Assembly (NCBI GenBank): GCA_003451675.1
Contig: DMCY01000002.1
Location: forward strand, 1 to 15,863
Length of the DNA: 15,863 nucleotides
Reading direction: 5' to 3'
DNA from: Candidatus Atribacteria bacterium
Lineage (GTDB): Bacteria; Atribacterota; JS1; SB-45; 34-128
Shown here: in pieces, positions 1 through 6,010 of the stretch
How positions within the stretch are numbered: the stretch's first letter is position 1
Layout: each line of letters starts with the position of its first letter
The notes under the pieces: model-generated
Told to the model about the DNA's origin: nothing
What the model saw: the letters and a program-made list of their open reading frames with translations, nothing else
Database searches by the model: none
Position numbers and translations under genes: made by a program

Positions 1-118
1 TGGGTACTTTTTGGGTAGTAACCACATTAATTTAATTGTATAGGAATTTCCTTTTTCCGTAATCCCTGTTTTAGTAGATACTCGCTTAGCAAGGCAAACA
101 AAAGGCAGTAAAACAGAG

Positions 119-140
119 GGGGCACAATTCATTATGCCCC
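119..140. repeat. Small palindrome GGGGCA-N10-TGCCCC (REP-like)
   Basis: GGGGCA at 119-124 is the exact reverse complement of TGCCCC at 135-140, with a 10-nt loop. The 3' flank is TACAAAAG and not a T-run, so an intrinsic terminator is unlikely. Short GC-rich palindromes of this kind are typical of REP-like dispersed elements in bacterial intergenic DNA. Calling it a REP is inference, because only one copy is visible. Confidence 0.45.
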
Positions 141-191
141 TACAAAAGAAAAGTAAAGGTACGACGGCGTGCCGAGTCTTCTTGTACTAAT

Positions 192-215
192 GACTATTCA
201 CTAACGACTAATTTA
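192..215 (+). repeat. Dispersed 24-nt intergenic word, copy 1
   Basis: This 24-nt block carries the core CTAACGACTAATTTA. A second + strand copy at 14470-14493 matches 21 of 24 bases, and a minus-strand copy at 5563-5586 matches 22 of 24. It lies 21 nt before the pgk ATG, and copy 2 lies about 70 nt before the sigma-factor ATG. Both are followed by a good Shine-Dalgarno sequence. No known operator matches it. Confidence 0.7.
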
Positions 216-236
216 AAGTAATGGAGGTTGTATGGG

Positions 237-1436
237 ATGCAAAAAAGAAATATTAAAGATTTAAATGAAAATCAATTAGTAGACAAAAGAGTATTGGTCA
301 GAGTAGATTTTAATGTCCCTATAAACGAAGAGTTAGAGATTACTGATGATACAAGAATAAAGGCAGCTCTTCCCACTATTAAATATTTAACTTCTCATCA
401 AGCTAAAGTAATTTTGATGAGTCATTTAGGTCGTCCAAAAGGGGAAGTAGTAGAGAAGTTAAGACTTAATAATATTGCCCATAGATTAGGTGAATTATTA
501 GGACATAAAGTTAAAAAGCTTGATAATTGTATAGGTAAAGAAGTAGAAAAAGAAATTATGAAATTACAACCGGGTGAAATAGCACTGTTAGAAAATTTAA
601 GATTTCATACTGAAGAAGAAAAAAACAATCCAGAATTTACCAAAGCATTGGCTAAATTGGCTGATATTTTTGTGAATGATGCCTTTGGCACAGCTCATCG
701 AGCTCATGCTTCTACTGTTGGTGTGGCCAGGATATTGCCATCTTATGCCGGATTTTTGATGGCCAGAGAGATAGAGGTGTTAAGTAATTTATTGGAGAAT
801 CCCGAGAGACCTTTTGTAGTCATATTAGGGGGAGCAAAGATATCCGGGAAAATAGATGTTGTCCAGAATTTATTAGATATCGCAGATCGAATATTGATTG
901 CCGGTGGAATGAGTTATACCTGTTTAGCAGCCAAAGGATATGAGGTTGGCAATTTATTATTAGAAAAATATGACTTAGATGTAGTTAGAAAAATGTTAAA
1001 AAGGGCTGAAGAACAGGGAAATAAAATAATTCTACCGGTTGATTTAGTAATAACTAAAGAGGTATCAGAAAAAGCCGAAAGTAAGCTGTTTGAAATAGAT
1101 AATATCCCTAAAGATGGTATCGGGGTGGATTTAGGTGAAAGGTCTTTACTTAAATTTGAGAAGGAAATTAAAAAGGCAAAGACTGTATTCTGGAATGGAC
1201 CAGTGGGGGTATTTGAGATAGAAAAATATGCCAAAGGAACCAATAGAATAGCAAAAATATTGGCAGATATGCAGGGGAAGGCTGTAACGATAATTGGTGG
1301 TGGAGATTCTATTGCCGCAATCGAAAATGCAGGGTTAGCAGAGAAGATGACTCATATCTCTACTGGAGGCGGAGCTTCTTTAGAATTTTTAGGAGGGAAA
1401 AAACTTTCTGGTATAGCGGTTTTGCCAGAAAAATAA
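237..1436 (+). CDS. pgk: Phosphoglycerate kinase
   Basis: Cytosolic glycolytic and gluconeogenic enzyme that transfers a phosphate between 1,3-bisphosphoglycerate and ADP to give 3-phosphoglycerate and ATP. The 399-residue product has the normal family length and all signature blocks: RVDFNVP (22-28) and SHLGRPKG (62-69) for the N-domain substrate site, LRFH (121-124), NDAFGTAHRAH (147-157), GGAKISGK (198-205), and C-domain nucleotide-site motifs WNGPVGVFE (319-327), GGGDS (354-358) and GGGAS (377-381). The ATG at 237 is chosen because GGAGG ends at 227, nine bases upstream. An in-frame TTG at 228 would abut that Shine-Dalgarno sequence. The next + strand sequence is a palindrome split by an IS rather than the tpiA often found downstream. 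The gene looks intact. Confidence 0.98.
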   Translation: MQKRNIKDLNENQLVDKRVLVRVDFNVPINEELEITDDTRIKAALPTIKYLTSHQAKVILMSHLGRPKGEVVEKLRLNNIAHRLGELLGHKVKKLDNCIGKEVEKEIMKLQPGEIALLENLRFHTEEEKNNPEFTKALAKLADIFVNDAFGTAHRAHASTVGVARILPSYAGFLMAREIEVLSNLLENPERPFVVILGGAKISGKIDVVQNLLDIADRILIAGGMSYTCLAAKGYEVGNLLLEKYDLDVVRKMLKRAEEQGNKIILPVDLVITKEVSEKAESKLFEIDNIPKDGIGVDLGERSLLKFEKEIKKAKTVFWNGPVGVFEIEKYAKGTNRIAKILADMQGKAVTIIGGGDSIAAIENAGLAEKMTHISTGGGASLEFLGGKKLSGIAVLPEK

Positions 1437-1444
1437 AAATACAC

Positions 1445-1527
1445 AAAATGATACAGGGGACGGTTCTCTGTTCCACTGATACACTTAATTAACGAATGAA
1501 AAAGAAATCACTGGAACAGAGAACCGT
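1445..1527. repeat. Left part of a palindromic element split by the IS
   Basis: The left arm is 1445-1480 and the surviving inner right arm is 1507-1527, around a 26-nt loop. The rest of the right arm is at 3220-3234, beyond the insertion sequence. Rejoined, 36 + 36 arm bases pair with a single mismatch (C1476 opposite C1511). The outer ends read AAAATGATACAGGGGACGG and its reverse complement. The element begins 8 nt after the pgk stop and its far end overlaps the stop of the convergent Mut7-C gene. Before insertion it could have been a two-way terminator, or a REP/MITE-like element; both roles are inference. Confidence 0.85.
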
Positions 1528-1542
1528 CAGACTGTGTGAAAA
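1528..1542 (+). repeat. IS left terminal inverted repeat
   Basis: CAGACTGTGTGAAAA, exact reverse complement of 3201-3215. The next base inward (G1543 against A3200) no longer pairs, so the repeat is 15 bp. Confidence 0.92.
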
Positions 1543-1553
1543 GTAAACTTTAA

Positions 1554-1583
1554 CTTACATATAACCACATAATATGGTATAAT
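1554..1583 (+). promoter_or_regulatory. Transposase promoter (extended -10)
   Basis: A perfect TATAAT at 1578-1583 is preceded by TGG, giving the extended TGN -10 form. CTTACA at 1554-1559 is a 4/6 match to the -35 box at 18-nt spacing. It lies inside the IS, about 40 nt before the transposase ATG, which has an AGGTG Shine-Dalgarno sequence at 1611-1615. Confidence 0.6.
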
Positions 1584-1620
1584 ATAACCATAGAATACGA
1601 TAAATAAGAAAGGTGAAATT

Positions 1621-3069
1621 ATGGGATATATTAAAGGTGAAGATAGAAATCAGACTATACTCTTTCCTGAAAGTATAGATGAATATGTAAGTGACAATAA
1701 TTCCATTCGGATAATCGATGAATACATCAACCAGCTCAACCTGGAGAGCCTACAATTTAATAGGGCAGTTACCCCCTCACTGGGAAGACCACCCTATCAC
1801 CCCAAAGATATGCTAAAACTCTACCTCTACGGTTACTTAAACCGCATCCGCTCCTCCCGAAGACTGGAACAGGAGGCCATCAGAAATTTAGAGGTCATCT
1901 GGCTACTCAGGAAACTAAAACCTGACTTCAAGACCATAGCAGATTTCCGGAAAGATAACAAAAGAGCACTGAAGAAGGTCTTCCGGGATTTCACCAGGTT
2001 ATGTGATGAATGGGAATTGTTTGGCAAGGAACTCGTCGCTATAGATGGCTCAAAGTTTCGGGCCTGTAATTCCAAAAAAAACAACTATAACAGCAAAAAA
2101 TTAGAAAGGCATCTTAAATACCTTGATGAGAAGATCGAAAAATATATACAAGAACTAGACCAGGGCGATAGGGCTGAAGCCTCTTTAAAAAAACCTGATG
2201 CTCATACCATAAAAGAGAGGATACAACAACTCAAGAACCGCAGAGAAAAATATACCCAATATCAGAGTAAACTAAAACAAAGCGGTGAAAATGAGATCTC
2301 AACCACTGATCCCAACTCCCGACTGATGGCTAACCACAACAATGTTGAGGTAAGTTACAATGTTCAAACCACTGTAGATGCCAAACACAAATTAATTGCC
2401 GATTTTAAGGTTACCTAAAAACCGAATGACTTAGGTGAACTTGACAATATGGCCCTAAGGGCCAAAAAGCTCTTTGGAGACAAAGCATTAGCAGACAAAG
2501 GTTACTACAAAGCTAAAGACTTAAAAAAATGTGCAGAAAACGGGATCACTGTTTACATCACCAAGCAAGTATACTCTAATGGCACTAAAGACAAAGCATT
2601 TTATACCGATCAATTTAAGTATGACCAAGAAAGAAGAGTGTATATCTGCCCAGGGGGGAAAGAGCTTTATTATGCCAGAGACCGAAAAAAAGAAGGGAAA
2701 ATAATTGGCTATGAATACCGGAATTATGCTGCCTGCAAAAAATGTGAATTCAAAGATAGGTGCACTAAAGCTAAAAAGGGTAGAACGATCTGCCGGCATG
2801 CTGATCAGGACTTCCTTGACCGGATTGATTTACAAACCAAAAGGAATATGGAAAAATATAAGCTCCGGCAAATGATTGTGGAGCACCCCTTTGGTACCAT
2901 AAAGCGAGGCTGGGGAGCCTATTTCTTCCTAACCAAAAGAAAGGTTTCGGTTAGTGCTGAGATTTCCCTATCCTTTCTGGCCTATAACCTCAAACGGGCC
3001 ATCAACATCCTGGGAACAGAAGAGATATTAAGAAGATTAAGGCAAAGAAGGAAAGTGGTACTGGCATAA
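1621..3069 (+). pseudogene. IS1182-family transposase with one in-frame stop
   Basis: DDE transposase that would cut and join the IS ends. Residues 1-265 read to a TAA at 2416-2418. The same frame then resumes directly as KPNDLGELDNMALRAKK and runs to 3069, about 482 codons in all, a usual IS1182 length. There is no frameshift. Blocks seen: the N-terminal DUF772-like region (roughly 60-115), first catalytic Asp in AIDGSKFRA (D142), the YNVQTTVDAKH block, second Asp in ALADKGYY (about 292), a Cys cluster CKKC-x5-C in the insertion domain, and Glu in VEHPFGTIKRGWG (about 421). Except for the stop, the DDE set is complete. Readthrough or a restart at ATG 2449 could in principle yield products, but neither fragment has all three catalytic residues. 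I read it as recently inactivated. Confidence 0.92.
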
Positions 3070-3200
3070 GTATTACTTTTACCTTTAAGCCTATTTTATT
3101 ATACAATAAGTCTCATTTTTTCGGTAAATATGTCCGGTGATAGGGGTCACTCTAATAAAGGGTAGATGGTTTGTGCTTTTATGAAAAATATTATTATTAA

Positions 3201-3215
3201 TTTTCACACAGTCTG
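3201..3215 (-). repeat. IS right terminal inverted repeat
   Basis: TTTTCACACAGTCTG, exact reverse complement of the left end. It is followed at once by the CCGT target duplication at 3216-3219. Confidence 0.92.
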
Positions 3216-3234
3216 CCGTCCCCTGTATCATTTT
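3216..3234. repeat. Right remnant of the split palindrome with target duplication
   Basis: CCGTCCCCTGTATCATTTT is the exact reverse complement of 1445-1463. The first four bases are the duplicated target (CCGT) and 3220-3234 is the displaced outer right arm. The stop codon of the minus-strand Mut7-C gene (3228-3230) lies inside it, so the IS entered only 12 nt downstream of that stop. Confidence 0.85.
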
Positions 3235-3761
3235 GATTCATTAAGAGACAATTTTTTAATTTTTTCCGCCATTCTTTGCCAGTGAGTCCCTTTCCAGTAA
3301 TATTTTTTACAAGAAGGGCAATAAACAAATTTGTCTTGAGTTAAAGATACATAAGGAGGCACATGTGTTTTAACTTCTTTTTTATCGACGTCTTTAGTGG
3401 GGGTGTTGCACAAAGAACAACGAGAAAATATTTTTGAATCAAAATCAATTTTTAGTTTTATTCCCTTTGTTACTTCTAATAATTGTTCTTCCCACTGATC
3501 ACTTTTTATAAATAAAAAATCACAGATATTCCGTCTTTTAATTAGGTTGGTGTCTTTGGTTAGTAATATTCTATTCTCTTGCCGGGCAATTAGGATGAGA
3601 GATAAATCATCATCGAAGGAAGGGTAAGCGGTATCGTAGCCTAAAATACGCAGCCATTTAACTAATTTACCCAACATTCTGTCTGCTAAAAATTTTATTT
3701 CTTCTTCTTCTTCTTCTTCTTCTTCTTCTTCTTCTTCTTCTTCTATAAAATTATTTTCCAT
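3228..3761 (-). CDS. Mut7-C RNase-domain protein with poly-Glu N-terminus
   Basis: Predicted RNase of the Mut7-C class (PIN-like fold with C-terminal zinc ribbon). The family core runs from IKFLADRMLGKLVKWLRILGYDT, with acidic D27, through ENRILLTKD (62-70), to a zinc ribbon with C115/C118 (SRCSLCN) and C148/C151 (YCPSCKKYYWKGTHW). Most relatives begin at the residue equivalent to K23. Here a 22-residue extension contains 15 consecutive Glu (7-21), encoded by an uninterrupted GAA repeat. The ATG at 3761 is the only ATG before the core and has no clear Shine-Dalgarno sequence upstream, so the start is uncertain. It diverges from mcsA and converges with pgk, where ctsR would often sit beside mcsA. 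The biological substrate is unknown. Confidence 0.88.
   Translation of the reverse strand: MENNFIEEEEEEEEEEEEEEEIKFLADRMLGKLVKWLRILGYDTAYPSFDDDLSLILIARQENRILLTKDTNLIKRRNICDFLFIKSDQWEEQLLEVTKGIKLKIDFDSKIFSRCSLCNTPTKDVDKKEVKTHVPPYVSLTQDKFVYCPSCKKYYWKGTHWQRMAEKIKKLSLNESK
3699..3743. repeat. (TTC)15 / (GAA)15 triplet microsatellite in a coding region
   Basis: Fifteen exact tandem TTC units on the + strand read as fifteen GAA (Glu) codons, 7-21 of the minus-strand Mut7-C gene. There is no interrupting base. Because the unit is a triplet, slippage would change length without breaking the frame. Confidence 0.97.
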
Positions 3762-3987
3762 AATTTTTCTATATTAAAATTAAATTTGTTTTTAGAATAT
3801 TCACATTTTCTTTTTTTAGTTTGCTTGTCATACAATTGTTAATTAAAAAATTATTTCTAAATTATTATATCACATTACTATTCACTATTCACTATAATTG
3901 ACAATTATTTATATTATGAATTATAATCTAAGTGGAACTTAAGTAAGCGGGAAAGAATAAGAAATGTTGGAGGAAAACTAAATATAA
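3762..3987. other. Divergent intergenic region, Mut7-C / mcsA
   Basis: Strongly AT-rich and without a supported gene. It holds a degenerate ATTCACTATTCACTAT word at about 3878-3895, related to the dispersed intergenic repeats, and the mcsA promoter. I found no CtsR-type heptad tandem (GGTCAAA repeats) and no CIRCE element (TTAGCACTC-N9-GAGTGCTAA). No clear promoter was found for the minus-strand gene. Confidence 0.6.
3898..3927 (+). promoter_or_regulatory. Consensus housekeeping promoter for mcsA-mcsB
   Basis: Perfect TTGACA at 3898-3903 and perfect TATAAT at 3922-3927, spacing 18. The predicted transcript starts near 3934, about 54 nt before the mcsA ATG. GGAGG at 3969-3973 is the only Shine-Dalgarno sequence, with an unusually long 14-nt gap to the ATG. 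Confidence 0.85.
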
Positions 3988-4521
3988 ATGTTATGTCAAA
4001 TATGCAAGAAAAAAGAAGCTACTATAACTTTTACTAAAATTGTGGGAGGGCGAAAAACAGAGATTCATCTATGTAAAGATTGTGCCGCTGTCTTTAGTGA
4101 TAAATTTTCTATATTTCCCCTTCCCCAATTTGGCATCAATGATCTATTGGCTGGCTTATTAAATGCTATAGACATTTACCACAAAGAAGAAGGAGTTATT
4201 CCGGCTAAAGAGATAGAGTGCAGTAATTGCCATTTAACCTATGATGAGTTTAAACAATCTGGAAAATTGGGTTGTAGTGTATGTTATCACGATTTCAGAG
4301 AACAACTAACTCCTCTTTTAAGAAGGCTGCACGGTAATAGTGAACATGGGGGGAAAATGCCAAGACAATCCAAAGGCAAATTGAATAAAATTAGGAAAAT
4401 CAAACAACTTAAAAAGAAATTACAGGAATTGGTGTTAAAAGAAGAGTACGAGAAGGCAGCAAAGGCAAGAGATGAGATATTGAAGCTTGAAGGAGTATTA
4501 AAGAAAAAAAATGCAAAATAA
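3988..4521 (+). CDS. mcsA: McsA, activator of the protein-arginine kinase
   Basis: Zinc-binding adaptor that activates McsB and takes part in ClpC-dependent handling of stressed proteins. The 177-residue protein has two pairs of CxxC motifs, C3/C6 with C29/C32 and C78/C81 with C96/C99, in the order known for McsA. A C-terminal UVR motif follows (about 137-170, KKKLQELVLKEEYEKAAKARDEI), matching the UvrB/UvrC and ClpC linker helices. The start ATG at 3988 puts the first Cys at residue 3, as usual in the family. The only upstream in-frame alternative (TTG at 3967) runs into a stop. It overlaps mcsB by 11 nt, implying translational coupling. The usual upstream partner ctsR is absent, and a Mut7-C gene diverges instead. 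Confidence 0.96.
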   Translation: MLCQICKKKEATITFTKIVGGRKTEIHLCKDCAAVFSDKFSIFPLPQFGINDLLAGLLNAIDIYHKEEGVIPAKEIECSNCHLTYDEFKQSGKLGCSVCYHDFREQLTPLLRRLHGNSEHGGKMPRQSKGKLNKIRKIKQLKKKLQELVLKEEYEKAAKARDEILKLEGVLKKKNAK

Positions 4522-5584
4522 AAGTATAATATTACAAAATTTAAAAGAATCTTCAGCTGAGTGGATTAGCGGGCAAGGTCCTTTATCTGATATAGTAATA
4601 AGTTCGAGAATAAGATTGGCTCGAAATGTAGAAAGTATTCCTTTCCCACCGCGAGCTGAGCAAGCTGAACTAAAGAATATATTTGAGCTTAGCCGACAGG
4701 TTATTGAAGAAGATTCTCTTTTTGAGGATTCCAATTTACTTTTATTAGATGAGTTGACTCCCCTGGAAAGTCAATTTTTAGTGGAGAAACATCTAATTAG
4801 TATTTATCATGCTCGAGAGAAACGCCTTTATAGAGGTTGTGTTTTTAATCAGAAAGAGACAATGAGTATAATGATTAATGAAGAAGATCATTTTCGAATT
4901 CAATATTTACTCCCAGGGTTACAATTAAATAATATTTGGAAACTTATTAATAAGATTGATGACGAAATTGAAAAAAAGGTAACTTATGCTTTTAGCGAAA
5001 AAGAGGGATATTTAGCTTCCTGTCCCACTAATGTAGGAACTGGGATGAGGGCTTCGGTAATGCTACATTTACCGGCGTTAGTAATGATAAACGGTATAAA
5101 TGATATATTAAAAGCCATATCTAAAATAGGTTATGTAGTGAGAGGATTTTATGGAGAGGGAACCGAAGTAATGGGAAATTTATTTCAGGTTTCCAACCAA
5201 ATTACTTTAGGTCTTTCTGAAGAGGAAATTATTGATAACCTGGAAAAGGTTAATCAACAGATAATAAGTAAGGAACAGAAAGTAAGAAGAGATCTATTAT
5301 CTAATTCTAAAAATCAGTTGGAAGATCAAGTCTGGAGAGCTTATGGTATCTTGAGTAGTGCGCGTATTATATCTTCGGCGGAAGCAATGGAGCTTTTATC
5401 TAAATTAAGGTTTGGAGTAGAGTTAGGGATAATTCCTCATCTTAATTTAGGGACTCTAAACAAATTAATGTTATTGATTCAGCCCGCGTATTTGCAAATG
5501 TTAGCTGGTAAAGATTTAGACACTTATAACCGGGATTTGCAAAGAGCGGTATTGATTAGAAATAAATTAGTCGTTAGTAAATAG
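4511..5584 (+). CDS. mcsB: McsB, protein-arginine kinase
   Basis: Phosphagen-kinase-like enzyme that phosphorylates arginines in proteins, marking them for ClpC-ClpP degradation. The 357-residue product has the nucleotide-site Arg block SSRIRLARN (31-39), the catalytic NEEDH (123-127), the CPTNVGTGMRAS block with active-site-region C171, and RDLQRA (341-346), the RDxxRA phosphoarginine-sensing motif near the C-terminus. It begins inside the end of mcsA (11-nt overlap). The last six codons and stop lie in a copy of a dispersed intergenic word (5563-5586), so the terminal KLVVSK was probably shaped by repeat DNA. This is after all conserved motifs, and activity should be unaffected. In most relatives clpC follows closely; here about 420 nt of repeat-rich DNA intervene. 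Confidence 0.97.
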   Translation: MQNKSIILQNLKESSAEWISGQGPLSDIVISSRIRLARNVESIPFPPRAEQAELKNIFELSRQVIEEDSLFEDSNLLLLDELTPLESQFLVEKHLISIYHAREKRLYRGCVFNQKETMSIMINEEDHFRIQYLLPGLQLNNIWKLINKIDDEIEKKVTYAFSEKEGYLASCPTNVGTGMRASVMLHLPALVMINGINDILKAISKIGYVVRGFYGEGTEVMGNLFQVSNQITLGLSEEEIIDNLEKVNQQIISKEQKVRRDLLSNSKNQLEDQVWRAYGILSSARIISSAEAMELLSKLRFGVELGIIPHLNLGTLNKLMLLIQPAYLQMLAGKDLDTYNRDLQRAVLIRNKLVVSK

Positions 5585-5586
5585 TA
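5563..5586 (-). repeat. Dispersed 24-nt word, copy 3, inside the mcsB 3' end
   Basis: Read on the minus strand, this matches 22 of 24 bases of the copy at 192-215, including the core CTAACGACTAATTTA. It covers the last six mcsB codons and the TAG stop. It is the only copy I found that extends into coding sequence by more than a stop codon. Confidence 0.75.
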
Positions 5587-6010
5587 AAGAGGAAGATGGT
5601 GGAGCGGGTAACTATAGCGAAAAACGCAAAGCGTAAAACCAAAACTTAAAATTCAAAATTAAAGACAAAATCGACTTGGAGACTAGAAAAATAAACAGAT
5701 GATAAGTAATGTGTAATAAGCGATAAGGAGAGAGTTAGATAATTAGTTGGTTGGGAAGTCAGAAACAGAAGAAAGAATGAAAAAACAGAAAACTTAATAC
5801 ACCAATGATTATAAAAACTGATAACCAATAGTTAAAAACTTGTATTTAAAACTAATGATTAATATATCTTGTATCTGTATTCTTAACCAAGTAACCAGCT
5901 AACCCAAGTAAATTGGAGAATTGGTTAATTGGCTAACTGGTCAATTGTTATTATCTAGCTAACCAAATAAAATAAAATTATTTACTAAAATGGAAGGATG
6001 TGTATTAAGA
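5585..6010. other. Repeat-rich gap between mcsB and clpC
   Basis: No gene is supported. It holds a GCGAAAAACGCAAAG word (5617-5631), whose inverted partner lies near 11030-11043, and a block of AACCAAGTAACCAGCTAACC / TTGGTTAATTGGCTAACTGG words at 5884-5967 in both orientations. I could not find a promoter matching the quality of the others. TTGGCT (5929-5934) with TATCTA 17 nt later is only a weak candidate. clpC may be read from the mcsA promoter through this gap. Confidence 0.65.

Larger units (their letters stand above)
1..236. other. Intergenic leader upstream of pgk, repeat-bearing
   Basis: No gene is supported here. The stretch holds a small palindrome at 119-140 and a copy of a dispersed 24-nt word at 192-215, listed separately. 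Just before the pgk start there is a GGAGG Shine-Dalgarno sequence at 223-227. I could not find a convincing promoter. pgk may be transcribed from further upstream, outside the window; a gap gene upstream is common for this gene, but that is inference. Confidence 0.6.
1528..3215 (+). mobile_element. IS1182-family insertion sequence, 1688 bp
   Basis: The ends are perfect 15-bp terminal inverted repeats: CAGACTGTGTGAAAA at 1528-1542 and its reverse complement at 3201-3215. They are flanked by a 4-bp direct repeat, CCGT, at 1524-1527 and 3216-3219. The outer boundary is supported independently, because removing the element and one CCGT restores a near-perfect palindrome. It carries one transposase reading frame of IS1182 type, in the same direction as pgk, broken by one stop. 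Inside, C- and G-richer codons (CTC, CGG, ACC) contrast with the AGA/TTA-rich genes around it, consistent with horizontal arrival. The last 130 bases inside the right end hold no gene. Confidence 0.93.

Noticed and set aside
914..1243. Long antisense frames inside pgk, clpC, radA and other genes
   Set aside because: They are shadows of well-supported genes in other frames and lack ribosome sites and domains.
2416..2448. A frameshift in the transposase
   Set aside because: The segments before and after the stop are in the same frame, and the codons between them encode the expected family sequence. Only a single stop codon separates them.
1445..3234. Reading the 19-bp match at 1445-1463 / 3216-3234 as the ends of the insertion sequence
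   Set aside because: The left side would then need an unexplained 64-nt extra hairpin. Placing the ends at 1528 and 3215 gives perfect 15-bp repeats, a 4-bp duplication and a restored palindrome.
5646..5828. Minus-strand open frame of 60 codons between mcsB and clpC
   Set aside because: It runs through repeat words, has no ribosome site and looks like low-complexity hydrophobic sequence from AT-rich DNA.
5929..5957. Promoter for clpC (TTGGCT-17-TATCTA)
   Set aside because: Both boxes are weak and lie inside repeat words that occur in many gaps, unlike the perfect promoters elsewhere in the window.
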